From CBDAUN01 sp965200645 (GTDB lineage: Bacteria; Pseudomonadota; Gammaproteobacteria; Arenicellales; JAJDZL01), in NCBI GenBank assembly GCA_965200645.1, contig CBDAUN010000003.1:1550001-1614000 (forward strand): a DNA stretch of 64,000 nucleotides, read 5' to 3'. A model generated the notes under the pieces. It was not told where the DNA came from and ran no database searches. It saw only the letters and a program-made list of their open reading frames with translations. The position numbers and the translations under genes are program-made. Below, one piece after another: positions 54,001 to 63,555 of this stretch (within the stretch, counting starts at the first letter, position 1; each line of letters starts with the position of its first letter).

Positions 54001-56253
54001 TGCTTGTTCATCTTGGCAGCAGTTCATTAGATGCCGGTATCCAATTTCCAGCAGTTTCAACTGTTCAAGGTTCGGGTTGGTAATTCGCCAACCACGTTGT
54101 AGGTCAAAGTACAATCGGTACCCGAGGACATCCCGCAGCGCTCTTAACGTGTTCTCAGCTTTGATGCCTTTGGTATCCGGATTTGCCGCATAGTCAGTCA
54201 CATCAAGACGCAGGTGGGCGAGCGTTTTTTGGGTCAAAACATCGTCTGTAAGCACTCCGCCACTTTCGTTTTGAATGGCCGCGAGCAATGCACCTCGTAG
54301 AAGAAGAATTTGAATGAAATCGTTGAAATGACCTGCTTGAAGACTCGCGTCCTGACGGTTGTCGGTGAAAGCGAGTAATTTCTTAGTTCGCTCGTCGAGA
54401 TCCGTACCAATAAGATGCTTTAGAGAGGCTAGTGTGAGAACGGTCGTGGCGGAACTACGACCTTCACTCGAAAGTCCTGAGAGCTTGCTGAGATCGCTCC
54501 GAATGCTGCCATCGAAGTAGGCGTCGCAGTCGGGATTCAGGCAGAAACGGAACGAGCCCGGGATGAACCACATTGGTAGTCCGTCCGCGGCTACTTTGCC
54601 AACCGTGTCCACTCGCACTCCTTTAGGACTGTAACGGCGATAATGAGGTTTGAGCCGAATCTCTTCACCACGAAATTCCAGCCAACTCTCGGGGAACTGT
54701 GATTCAGTAGCTTTCGGGTCGAATACACCAGATGGATCTGGCATGAGGTAACCGAACTCTACATCCTCAGCGTCATTCGAGCGCTCCGAGAGATCGCGGG
54801 GCTCAAACTCCTGGGGCTCTCTACCAACTAATTTTACCCAGACAGGGTTATATTCTTGGCCGCATGTCCGGCAGAAACAGAGCGAGTATAGGGGACGATC
54901 GCGGTCTCCAGGTTTAAACTGCTGACCGTGCAAGGTAAGATAGCGTTCACCTGGTGCTTCGAGCGTTGAGTAGGCGTTCCAAGCACCGCTGATAAACTGA
55001 TGAAGGCGAAACGCAAAGAAACTCTGACCCCGATCATTCCGGCTGCGGTGGGCGGTCAGTAGAAATCTCGCGAGGTAGTCACGACAGCGTTGCGCATCAT
55101 GACCGCTATCTTTCGCAAGTTCATCGGAGGCTTCAAGTATTGTCAAGGGTTGCGAAATTCGTTCGAGCTTTGAGTTACGTTTTTCTAACCCCAAATTACG
55201 CTCCACCCAAGCCGCGACAATATGTTTTGATAACTCCTCATAAGTTGGGTTTAGCGGCACGCCTCGTTCAATGGCGGCATGCAATACTGGGCTGTCGATA
55301 ATCTCATCGTAATCTGTGACCGGTCTAAGTGTTTCTGATACGACGTTGGCTGCATCAACGTTGTCACCAAACAGACGACTAGCGATTTGTGCAACAGTGG
55401 TGTCCCGGTCTACTGACGAACCTTCCGAAGCCATCGTCGCTGACGTACCAATACAGAGAAGACTCTCGTTAAAACGTTCTCGTACACGGCGAACTAGCAT
55501 GGCGACATCCGCACCCTGCCGCCCACGGTAGGTGTGCAATTCATCCAGCACTAAAAATCTGACGCCTTCGGCATGTTTTCGCACTGCCTTATCAGTCTCG
55601 TGAAACCGCGTCATGATCAACTCAAGCATGACATAGTTTGTGAGAAGAATGTCAGGTGGATTCTTCGCTATACGCTCGCGTTCTTCTTGCGATTCCTGCC
55701 CGGTGTAGCGAGCAAAGGTAACTGGCATCCGATCTTCTTCATAACCAAGCTGTAAATATTTTTGGAGTTCTTCTCGCTGGCTGTTACAGAGTGCGTTCAT
55801 CGGGTAGATGACGATGGCGGTGATGCCTTTGCAGGTATCACCTGCACGTTTACGCCGTAGTACATCGTCGATGATAGGGATAAAGTAGGCGAGCGACTTA
55901 CCCGAACCGGTACCTGTTGTCAGCACGTAACTTTCTTTCCGCTTAGCGATGGCAATAGCATCGGTCTGATGCCGATGCAGCAACAAGCGATCACCGAAGT
56001 GATTATCTAAACTCTTCAGTCGGAATATCTTTGCACATTCCGAGTCGAGAGTACCATCAGTGACGAGGTCATCAATCCATCCACCCGGTTCGAAACTAGG
56101 ATTCAACTGAATGAGCGGCGCTGGCCAAAAATGGCCTTCAGCATAGGCCGCATCGATCTTGCTAGAGATGTCTTCAGCCTTAATTCTTGTAAAACTTCGC
56201 GAAAAGCGCTCGTACTCGGTGACAAGTTCTTCACGGAAAGCAAAAACGTCCAT
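51006..56253 (-). CDS. YprA/DruE-like superfamily 2 helicase with MZB (DUF1998) and putative nuclease domain; frame broken at a poly-G tract
   Basis: Two overlapping frames encode one helicase. The first (53419-56253, from ATG 56253) has Walker A TTGTGSGKS with Lys119, DELH at 237-240 and the TDNRQDASLQAGHFNDF motif near 655. After Cys917 it enters an 11-G tract and ends 27 codons later. The second frame (to 51006) carries CTPTMELGIDIS and QRSGRAGR (motifs V, VI), a CxxC zinc cluster, the MZB/DUF1998 segment EAGCYRCLLSYYNQLDHR and a C-terminal DUF559/Vsr-like domain (RPDFAYTKCQTLIYIDGPHH). Ten G would join them into about 1748 residues. Neither half alone can be an active helicase. The gene heads an operon with DrmD- and DrmMI-like genes. 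A sequencing indel is the main alternative to phase variation. Confidence 0.88.
53492..53502 (-). repeat. poly-G tract (11 G on coding strand) splitting the YprA-like helicase
   Basis: Eleven C on the plus strand. With 11 the upstream frame runs out after 27 more codons; with 10 (or 13) it joins the downstream frame through Cys-Gly-Gly-Gly-Ala. It lies between helicase motifs IV and V. Confidence 0.9.
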
Positions 56254-56681
56254 CAGCAGCTACTTGCTCCTATCCTATTGATTTCGGGAATAATATACCC
56301 TAATCCCGCAACAGGAAATACTAGGATGAAGATGCCGCGAAACTTATATCGATGGCAAGAAGCCCTACATGAACTAACATAAGGACTTGCATTCAATTGA
56401 AATTTGATTAGGAAACTAACCGCTGTCGGTATGCCTAAATGAAACGCAAAACAAGAGGCATGGCGGTTCATTTGGAAGCAAAAGCAGTCGCTAAGAAGTG
56501 GAACGCATGGTTAGAGTTAAAGTGCAAACTTTATTAGATACCCCTTAACCGCTAGTAGCCTTCACATCACATGCGCCAAAAATCGTCTATTTAGTAATCA
56601 TTATCAACACAATTGCAACGATTGATCACATTTGTTCCTAATTCTCCTACACTTCATTTCAAGTACAAGTGTTGGATAGAT
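56254..56681. other. intergenic region between the defence operon and mgtE
   Basis: 428 bp. It should hold the promoter of the defence operon, but no strong -35/-10 pair is seen on the minus strand; TATATT/TATTAT lie near 56290-56300 within an imperfect inverted repeat (CGGGA...TCCCG, about 56285-56308). A 32-codon basic frame on the plus strand begins at ATG 56438 (MKRKTRGMAVHLEAKAVAKKW...) and may be a relic; no family was recognised. No tRNA 3' end was found to pair with the remnant at 43528. Confidence 0.4.
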
Positions 56682-58028
56682 CTAAACTAGAAGCAAAGCA
56701 GCCAGTCCAAGAATCGCGAAAAAACCTACCACGTCGGTAACTGTAGTCAGCGCAACTCCTCCAGCCAATGCAGGGTCAATCCCCAACCGCTTAAGCAAAA
56801 GTGGCAAAATCACCCCGAAAATCGTCGAGGTACCGATATTCACCACCATCGCTATTGCGACAATGAAGGCTAGGCCGATGTTCTGATACCAGAAAATTGC
56901 AATGACGGCGACCGCCAACGCCCAGATCAACCCGTTTAAGCCACCCACAAAAAACTCTTTAATTAAAACAGTTTTTGCATTGGACTTAGATATAGTGCCA
57001 AGCCCTATTCCACGAATGACGCTGGTTAGTGTCTGTGTACCTGCGTTACCACCCATACTGGCAATAATTGGCATTAGCACCGCCAGTGCGACCAACTGTT
57101 CAATCGTTGACTCAAACTGCGAGATTACCCAAGAAGCGAGCACCGCTGTGAGTAAATTGACACCTAACCAAATTGCTCTCTTTCTTGCAGTGACGTTAAC
57201 CGGTGCAAAAATGTCTTCTTCTTCGTCTATACCTGAATGTGACAAAAATTGATGCTCAGCCAACTCGTGAATCACACCCACCACATCGTCAATGGTGATT
57301 CGACCAATCAATACTCCTGATTCATCGACCACAGGTGCAGAAACTAAGTGGTATCGCTCGAACGACTTTGCGACTTCTTCGGAAGGGTCATTTGGAGTGA
57401 ACTTAAGTGGATCTGCATCCATATGATCCATCACCAAGTCATTGGGATTTGCAGTAACCAATTGTCGCAACAGTAACGCCCCCGTCAATACACCTTCACG
57501 GTCGACAACGTAAAGTCGGTCGGTGAGCTCCGGCAATTCTCCACGCACCCTGAGATACCTCAATACCGCACTAATGGTCAAATCGCTACGAATTGTTACC
57601 TCGACGAAGTTCATCAGGCGTCCCGCTGAGTCTTCTTCGAAACTCAGTACTGTATCCAACGCCTTTCTGCGATCTTGGTCGACCGCAATCATAATGTCCG
57701 CTACCGTTCGCGACGAAAGATCGGGAACCATGTTTGCAATGTCGTCCACATCCAAGTTACGAACGGCATTGACAAGAATCTTCGGATCCATCTCACGGAT
57801 TAGGCTTTCACGCACCTCTCCGGAAACTTCTTTGAGGATTTCACCTAAGGCGGGTTCGGATACTGCGAACCAAATTGCGGCACGCTGCTCGCTTGGAAGA
57901 CTTTGCAGTACATTGGCTATATCCGCGGGATGCATTTCGAGAATCATCTCGCGAAATTCGCTTGCTGTGCCGGTTTCGAGGAGTTCGAGTACGGCTTCGC
58001 GCAGATCCTTATGTTCGCCTACAGCCAT
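56682..58028 (-). CDS. mgtE: magnesium transporter MgtE
   Basis: 448 residues. The N-terminal cytoplasmic domain (MHPADIANVLQSLP, about 29-42) is followed by a CBS pair (about 130-255) and five C-terminal membrane helices with the channel segment MPIIASMGGNAGTQTL near residue 320. MgtE imports Mg2+ and is gated by Mg2+ binding to the CBS and N domains. It stands 244 bp after ptsI. A perfect 17-bp palindrome lies just upstream of its ATG. Confidence 0.95.
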   Translation of the reverse strand: MAVGEHKDLREAVLELLETGTASEFREMILEMHPADIANVLQSLPSEQRAAIWFAVSEPALGEILKEVSGEVRESLIREMDPKILVNAVRNLDVDDIANMVPDLSSRTVADIMIAVDQDRRKALDTVLSFEEDSAGRLMNFVEVTIRSDLTISAVLRYLRVRGELPELTDRLYVVDREGVLTGALLLRQLVTANPNDLVMDHMDADPLKFTPNDPSEEVAKSFERYHLVSAPVVDESGVLIGRITIDDVVGVIHELAEHQFLSHSGIDEEEDIFAPVNVTARKRAIWLGVNLLTAVLASWVISQFESTIEQLVALAVLMPIIASMGGNAGTQTLTSVIRGIGLGTISKSNAKTVLIKEFFVGGLNGLIWALAVAVIAIFWYQNIGLAFIVAIAMVVNIGTSTIFGVILPLLLKRLGIDPALAGGVALTTVTDVVGFFAILGLAALLLV

Positions 58029-58046
58029 AATTAGAAGTCAATTATT

Positions 58047-58063
58047 GAGGCGAAATTCGCCTC
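58047..58063. promoter_or_regulatory. palindrome GAGGCGAA-A-TTCGCCTC upstream of mgtE
   Basis: A perfect 8-bp inverted repeat with a single central base, ending 18 bp before the mgtE ATG. No T-run follows on the minus strand, so it is not a terminator. It could be an operator or an RNA stem near the ribosome binding site. No M-box was recognised. Confidence 0.45.
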
Positions 58064-58272
58064 GCCAAAACAACAGTGCAGAAATTTCATTTTAACACAG
58101 CGAGGATACTGCAGAATTCGGCTCGAGCAACAACTGTGTTGGACCTATTTAATTAAAGTTGTTGGAGCACGACCCACTGAGCAGCATGTGGATATAAAAT
58201 TCGGGCAACTCAAACCCCGAAATCAGTTCGTTAAACAAACAGCAAGAATGACAACATTTGTGACTGATTTAG

Positions 58273-60045
58273 TTACATGGTGGCGTTACTCATCGCCGGC
58301 CCAAAGGTGATGGAGTTCAACTGTGCAAGAAGTTCCTGACGGCGAGAAGCGTTTGGTTGAACAATGATTTCATCCGTTATGGATTCAATTTGTTCAATGC
58401 TGCAGCTTCGAACCAACTGCTTAATTTCAGGCAACGCTGACGGGTTTATGCTGAACTCCTTCAACCCCATTCCGAGTAGCAATCGCGTATAAAGCATGTC
58501 ACTTGCCATCTCACCACACATTGACACTGAAGTACTGGTCTGGGCACCAGCATCAATTGTGTTTTTGATCAAACGCAGCATGGAAAGATGCATGGGGTCA
58601 TAAAGATAATTCACCTCATCGTCAACTCGATCGATTGCCAACGTATACTGAATCAAGTCGTTTGTTCCAATTGATAGAAAATCCAACCTTTCTGCGAACA
58701 GATCAGCGGCAATCGCCGCAGCGGGTACTTCTATCATGGCACCAATTGGCATATTGGGATTGAAATCGATGCCCTCTTGCGATAATTCTTCCCTGGTCGT
58801 TTCGAAAATGGCAAGCACTTGCTCCAACTCTTCTACCGAACACAGCATGGGAATCATGCACTGAACATCTCCATAAGCAGAAGCTCGGTAGATTGCGCGC
58901 AACTGTGGAATGAACAGTTCTGGTTGCTTCAGACAAAGACGTATCGCACGTATCCCTAAAGCTGGATTGATTGCTACGTTTCCTTGTTCCCTGCCGCCGT
59001 CAACCTGTTTGTCTGCTCCGAGATCCAACGTTCTAATAGTGACTTTGTGGAGGGTTTCGGCAACTTTAGCATAGGCCTTAAATTGCTCCTCCTCATCCGG
59101 CCAGGCAGACCGATTCATAAATAAGTATTCGGTGCGGTATAAACCAACACCGGTCGCACCACTACTCACCGCACGTTCAATATCCGAAGGCAGCTCTACA
59201 TTCGCAAGCAGCGTAATGTCGTGACCATCCACCGTAGTCGGTCTTAAGTGAACCAGTGAAGCAAGATAGTTCTGGCGCTGTTCATATTTTTGTTGACGAC
59301 GACGCAGTTCTTCCAGATCCTGCTCCGTTGGATCGACGTAAACAATACCCGTACTACTGTCAATAGCAACGGTGACACCGTATGGAATTTTGCTGATTTG
59401 ACCATGTAGACCAACCACCGCGGGCATCTGCAGACTATGCGCCAAAATGGCTGCATGAGATACCGGACTACCCAGATCCGTTACAAACCCACCCAGCGGA
59501 GCAACATTGTTCAACATTACGATGTCAGCTGGCGAAAGATCATGTGCAACAAGAACAAAACTTTGCATATCTTCCGATAACAAATCGACTGGCGAACGGG
59601 TCGTGGCAGCCGGTAAGTTCTCTTGAATTTGCCGAATGACTTGATTCACCTCATCCTTCTTGCTACGAAGGTATGGATCGTGGATTCGATCAAATACTTC
59701 TACGATTTGATTTCTGTATTCCAATAGTGCCGTGTCAGCACTGCACTTTTGTCTATCGATAATCTCTGCCGTCACTCGCCTTAACGACTTGTCCGTAATC
59801 ATCAATATGTGTGCATCCAAAAAAGCCCCTATGTCTTTTCGGGTGGCTTTAGGCAGATTGGTCTTCGCGAACCTCAGTTTGTCCGCGGCAATCTCAATCG
59901 CCTTATCAAGATTCTGAATTTCCGTATCAACACTTCCAATCGCAGCAACTGGTCGAGCCTCGTTGGTGTCTGAGCGATCAGCTACATAGGCGGGGCCGAT
60001 CACGATCCCACTGCCGACACCAGACCCTTTCAGGATTAGTGTCAC
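58273..60045 (-). CDS. ptsI: phosphoenolpyruvate-protein phosphotransferase (PTS enzyme I)
   Basis: 590 residues, standard EI length without the GAF domain of PtsP. The phosphorylated His is in DLGSPVSHAAILAHSL (about 190-205), which differs from the usual GGRTSHTAI. The PEP-binding barrel has TLDLGADKQVDGG, and MIEVPAAAIAADLFAERLDFLSIGTNDL and the Cys of SMCGEMASD follow. It passes phosphate from PEP to the HPr encoded just before it. With PtsN and no sugar permease nearby, it probably serves regulation (nitrogen-PTS type). The start is GTG at 60045, overlapping the ptsH stop. Confidence 0.93.
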   Translation of the reverse strand: MTLILKGSGVGSGIVIGPAYVADRSDTNEARPVAAIGSVDTEIQNLDKAIEIAADKLRFAKTNLPKATRKDIGAFLDAHILMITDKSLRRVTAEIIDRQKCSADTALLEYRNQIVEVFDRIHDPYLRSKKDEVNQVIRQIQENLPAATTRSPVDLLSEDMQSFVLVAHDLSPADIVMLNNVAPLGGFVTDLGSPVSHAAILAHSLQMPAVVGLHGQISKIPYGVTVAIDSSTGIVYVDPTEQDLEELRRRQQKYEQRQNYLASLVHLRPTTVDGHDITLLANVELPSDIERAVSSGATGVGLYRTEYLFMNRSAWPDEEEQFKAYAKVAETLHKVTIRTLDLGADKQVDGGREQGNVAINPALGIRAIRLCLKQPELFIPQLRAIYRASAYGDVQCMIPMLCSVEELEQVLAIFETTREELSQEGIDFNPNMPIGAMIEVPAAAIAADLFAERLDFLSIGTNDLIQYTLAIDRVDDEVNYLYDPMHLSMLRLIKNTIDAGAQTSTSVSMCGEMASDMLYTRLLLGMGLKEFSINPSALPEIKQLVRSCSIEQIESITDEIIVQPNASRRQELLAQLNSITFGPAMSNATM

Positions 60046-60311
60046 TCGGCTTCTCCAAAGCGATTGAGGAACAATTCAACAACTGCAGCACTAGCCTGTA
60101 CCTCATCAGTCCCATCAGTTACCAACTCAAGGGTCGTACCTTGAGCTGCTGCCAGCATCATGACGCTCATAATTCCCTTAGCGTTTGCTGTTCGCTCTTT
60201 CCCTTTCAACTCAACTGTACTTTCAAATTTTGACGCTGTACGCACCAATTCGGCAGCTGCTCGAGTATGCAAGCCGAGTTTATTCAAAACTTCCACTTCT
60301 CGAGTGAACAT
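60042..60311 (-). CDS. ptsH: phosphocarrier protein HPr/NPr
   Basis: 89 residues. The active His is in LGLHTRAAAELV (His15). The region of Ser46 reads KGIMSVMMLAAAQG, lacking the Ser at the HPr-kinase position, so control by an HPr kinase is unlikely. It relays phosphate from enzyme I to PtsN. It lies 3 bp after rapZ and overlaps ptsI. Confidence 0.94.
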   Translation of the reverse strand: MFTREVEVLNKLGLHTRAAAELVRTASKFESTVELKGKERTANAKGIMSVMMLAAAQGTTLELVTDGTDEVQASAAVVELFLNRFGEAE

Positions 60312-60314
60312 GAC

Positions 60315-61181
60315 TCAGTGCAATTCACTGTGCAGTTTCTGAATCGGAACATCGCGTTCAGAAAACCTCTCTGCTAGCCGTTCTACGACATAAACGGATC
60401 GATGCTGTCCGCCAGTACATCCAATGGCAACCGTGATATATGTTCTTCCCGTCTTACGAAATGGCTGCAGCCATCGAGTAATGAACGTATCGATTTGATC
60501 CACCATCTCCGTGACCGAGGGCTTTTTTGCAAAGTAGTCGGCGATTACTCGCTGGGTCCCGTCGTAGTCCCGTAACTCCATCACCCAGTAGGGATTTGGC
60601 AAGCAACGCACATCAAACACAAAATCTGCGTCCAAAGGCATCCCGCGCTTATAGGCAAATGACTTAAACAACAATGCCGGTTCGGCTGTACTTGAGGTGG
60701 ACGTTGCTGCATCTTCCAAAATGAGCGTCCGTAATCCGTGAAGAGACAGACGTGTTGTGTCGATATGCTTAAAAGACTTGTCCAACAGGGGTGCCAGCAA
60801 TTCCCGTTCCATGCTAATCCCTTCCGCCAAAGACACCGAGTCGCTCATCAAAGGATGCACTCTTCTGGTTTCGCCGTAACGCTGCATTAAAGTGCTATCG
60901 TCAGCATCTAGATAGATGAACTCGTACTTCATCTCAAGTTGGTCCAAATAGTCCAAATGTTCCGTCAATGTATTTATGGATTGATAGTTTCGAGAATCGA
61001 CACTAACGGCGGCACAGACAATCGAGTGTCTCAATATCTCATCTGCAAAGCCAGAAAGTAAGGAAATCGGCAGGTTGTCTACGCAGTAGTAGCCAACATC
61101 CTCTAAGGCACGAAGTGCAACGCTTTTGCCGGAACCCGAAATCCCACTTACAATTTTTAGCAACTTAAATTCAGTACTCAT
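60315..61181 (-). CDS. rapZ: RNase adapter protein RapZ
   Basis: 288 residues. Walker A GISGSGKSVALRALED (about 13-28) and the C-terminal YITVAIGCTGGQHRSVYV (about 251-268) identify RapZ/YvcJ. In enterobacteria RapZ binds GlcN6P and guides RNase E to the GlmZ sRNA, controlling cell-wall precursor synthesis. It is in the standard rpoN operon place between ptsN and ptsH. Confidence 0.95.
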   Translation of the reverse strand: MSTEFKLLKIVSGISGSGKSVALRALEDVGYYCVDNLPISLLSGFADEILRHSIVCAAVSVDSRNYQSINTLTEHLDYLDQLEMKYEFIYLDADDSTLMQRYGETRRVHPLMSDSVSLAEGISMERELLAPLLDKSFKHIDTTRLSLHGLRTLILEDAATSTSSTAEPALLFKSFAYKRGMPLDADFVFDVRCLPNPYWVMELRDYDGTQRVIADYFAKKPSVTEMVDQIDTFITRWLQPFRKTGRTYITVAIGCTGGQHRSVYVVERLAERFSERDVPIQKLHSELH

Positions 61182-61256
61182 ATCAACTCACACCTAAGAA
61201 CTCATCTCGTAGTGTTTGAATGAAATGAATTTACAGATGATTCGACCTAAACCTAC

Positions 61257-61781
61257 CTACCCAGCCGCCTGCAATGGGTCACTTTCGCACAACTCATGCA
61301 ATAGACTATTGCCACTTTTTGCATTAATCAGACGAAAGTGCAAATCATTATTGTCAAATGATTCGGCTAACCGACCAACCAGATTTAAGTGAACTTTAGC
61401 GCAATCTCCGGGAACCATGAGGCCACAGGCGAGAGACACACTTTCGTCATCGTTATCCCCAAATTTGATGGGTTTTCTCAATTGGACAATCGCACCGACA
61501 GGTGATGGCAAGTCGTTCAGTCTGCCATGTGGCAGAGCAATACCCTTTCCTATACAAGTACTACCTAAACGTTCACGCTCCATCAATACTCGGAAAATCC
61601 TTTTTTTCTCAGTTTTGCATCCGTGCCCTTCACTCAACAACTGCGACAACTTATCGAACAAAGTTTTTACACCGGTTACTGCAACATCCACCTCGACCCG
61701 TTCGATACAAAATACCTCATCAAACCGCACCGACTTCTCCGTCGGTGCGGCTTCCAAATAATTTCCTTCACTGTCATTCAT
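61257..61781 (-). CDS. ptsN: PTS IIA-like nitrogen regulatory protein PtsN
   Basis: 174 residues, EIIA-fructose/mannitol fold. The phosphorylated His is in GKGIALPHGRLNDL (about 78-91). Unphosphorylated PtsN controls potassium and phosphate homeostasis regulators. ATG 61781 overlaps the hpf stop by 8 bp. Slightly longer than E. coli PtsN (163) because of an acidic N-terminal extension. Confidence 0.93.
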   Translation of the reverse strand: MNDSEGNYLEAAPTEKSVRFDEVFCIERVEVDVAVTGVKTLFDKLSQLLSEGHGCKTEKKRIFRVLMERERLGSTCIGKGIALPHGRLNDLPSPVGAIVQLRKPIKFGDNDDESVSLACGLMVPGDCAKVHLNLVGRLAESFDNNDLHFRLINAKSGNSLLHELCESDPLQAAG

Positions 61782-62097
61782 TATTTGAATGCTGCGAGTT
61801 GAGGTGCCGATTGTGTGAGGTCAAGCGTTCCTTGTGTTTGATGACCTGTCTGTCGAGTTTGTGTGATAAGGAATCTACGGCTGAGTAAACATCACGCGCT
61901 TCAGATTTCGCATGAATTGTAATTTTACTTCCACGAATCGTAGCCTCCGCCATCCAGGTTTCCTTCAACTTTTGAAGCACGACATCAGTTGTCGTTGGAC
62001 GCTGAAAGTGATTGCCAACTTTCTTAAGCCTGCGATTGACATGCTGACGCATCGTGTCTGTGATATGCAAATGATGTCCGCTGATTTGAACTTCCAT
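61774..62097 (-). CDS. hpf: ribosome hibernation promoting factor
   Basis: 107 residues of the short HPF class. MEVQISGHHLHITDTMRQHV is the typical N-terminus and the rest fits the S30AE domain. It binds the 30S decoding region in stationary phase. It begins 2 bp after the rpoN stop. Confidence 0.94.
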   Translation of the reverse strand: MEVQISGHHLHITDTMRQHVNRRLKKVGNHFQRPTTTDVVLQKLKETWMAEATIRGSKITIHAKSEARDVYSAVDSLSHKLDRQVIKHKERLTSHNRHLNSQHSNNE

Positions 62098-62099
62098 TT

Positions 62100-63512
62100 C
62101 TAACCTCCAGTCGATTGTGAATAGCCTCTTAACTTTCGCTCACGCTTCGTTGGAATACCCAACCCTGTACGATATTTTGCTATTGTACGGCGAGCAACAT
62201 GCAAACCATCAATTAGCAATTGATCGGAAAGTTGCTGGTCACTCATTGGCGATAGGTGATTTTCGTTACTGATTAGGGTTGCGATTCGTTGCTTGACCGC
62301 TAGCGAAGATTGATCGTCACCGACATCATCGGTGAGTCGAGGCGGGAAAAAATACTTAAACGGAAAGGTTCCGCGCGGTGTTGCCATAAACTTACCGGCG
62401 CATGCCCTGCTGACTGTCGACTCGTGAAGATTTACAACATCCGCTACTTCACTGAGTGTCAAAGGGCGCATGTACTGCTCTCCTTTTTCTAAAAACTTTT
62501 CCTGATGTTGTACGATCTGAAGCGCCACGCTCAATAAAGTGCTGCGCCTTCTTTTCAAATTATCCAACATTAAATTCGCTTCATTTAAACAATTTGCCAA
62601 GTATCGATTACCTTCACTTCGGGAATTTGGCACAATCATAGAGCGATACTCGCGAGAAATTCTCAGTTTTGGCAAAAATTCATCATTCAACTTCACATGC
62701 CAGTGCCCCTGAATTTTCGACACCACCACATCGGGCACAAGAGCAGCAACTGCCTCCCCAAAGCCATTTCCCGGACTTGGATTTAGGTTGCGTATCAGAT
62801 CAACCGCCGCGAGTATCATGGAGTCTTCAACAGCCAGGTTTTCAGCGATGACCTGCAATGCACCACTTGCTAAGTCATCCATGCAGCTATCGACGATTTG
62901 CCATGCAGTTGCGGCAATATCTTTGGCGACCTCCGACGCTGCTATTTGTAGCTTCAAACACTCGCCCAGATCTCTCGCACCTACGCCCGCAGGGTCGCAT
63001 TCCTGAATAAGATTAATAACCTGTTCGATTTGCTGTTCACAGAGATTGGGCAAATGTGACAGCACCCCCATAACTTCTGCATGGCTCGAAGTGATGTAAC
63101 CGCGTTCATCGATGGATGACACAACCACTCGCGCAATCTCACGTTGGATTTCCCCAAGACCCACAAAGGTCAACTGACTTTGCACATGATCACGTATCGT
63201 CACATGCTGATTTTCGGCATTCAATGCTTCAAGCCAGTCGCCCTCAATAGCAGAATGTTCCTGAGTCACTACGAAATGGTCTGGCATCTCCTTATCAACT
63301 CGGCTGTCAACGTCAAGAACACGCTCAGATTCACTGCGAGTTTCTGTCAATGTTGTGCTGTCGGACTCTTCCAGTAGCGGGTTTGACTCCAATGAATCTC
63401 TCAATTCTTGATTTAATTGAGACACTGGCATCTGCAGCATTCGTACGGAGTTTCCAAATCTTGTGTTGAATACAAGACCTTGACGCTGCTTAATTCTTAG
63501 GCTCTGCTTCAT
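62100..63512 (-). CDS. rpoN: RNA polymerase sigma-54 factor
   Basis: 470 residues. The Gln/Leu-rich region I (MKQSLRIKQRQGLVF..., NQELRDSLESNPLLEE) binds activators, the core-binding and helix-turn-helix regions follow (LHESTVSRACAGKF), and the RpoN box ARRTIAKYRTGLGIP is near the C-terminus. It directs transcription from -24/-12 promoters with enhancer-binding proteins. It follows lptB by 43 bp in the conserved order. Confidence 0.96.
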   Translation of the reverse strand: MKQSLRIKQRQGLVFNTRFGNSVRMLQMPVSQLNQELRDSLESNPLLEESDSTTLTETRSESERVLDVDSRVDKEMPDHFVVTQEHSAIEGDWLEALNAENQHVTIRDHVQSQLTFVGLGEIQREIARVVVSSIDERGYITSSHAEVMGVLSHLPNLCEQQIEQVINLIQECDPAGVGARDLGECLKLQIAASEVAKDIAATAWQIVDSCMDDLASGALQVIAENLAVEDSMILAAVDLIRNLNPSPGNGFGEAVAALVPDVVVSKIQGHWHVKLNDEFLPKLRISREYRSMIVPNSRSEGNRYLANCLNEANLMLDNLKRRRSTLLSVALQIVQHQEKFLEKGEQYMRPLTLSEVADVVNLHESTVSRACAGKFMATPRGTFPFKYFFPPRLTDDVGDDQSSLAVKQRIATLISNENHLSPMSDQQLSDQLLIDGLHVARRTIAKYRTGLGIPTKRERKLRGYSQSTGG

Positions 63513-63555
63513 GATTTCAACCTCATGAGAGGATTATTGCCTACTGTTTCAGCGA

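Noticed and set aside
43894..56253. BREX or canonical DISARM as the island's identity
   Set aside because: No pglZ, brxC or brxL, and no separate drmB or drmC; only the methylase and SNF2 components are shared.
56438..56536. Small basic plus-strand frame upstream of the defence operon as a regulator
   Set aside because: Only about 32 codons, no helix-turn-helix pattern and no ribosome binding site; noted as a possible relic only.
56254..56681. Matching right-hand attachment site or tRNA 3' end for the defence island
   Set aside because: Only a 9-bp match (TTTGTTCCT) to the left junction was seen, which is too short to be meaningful.
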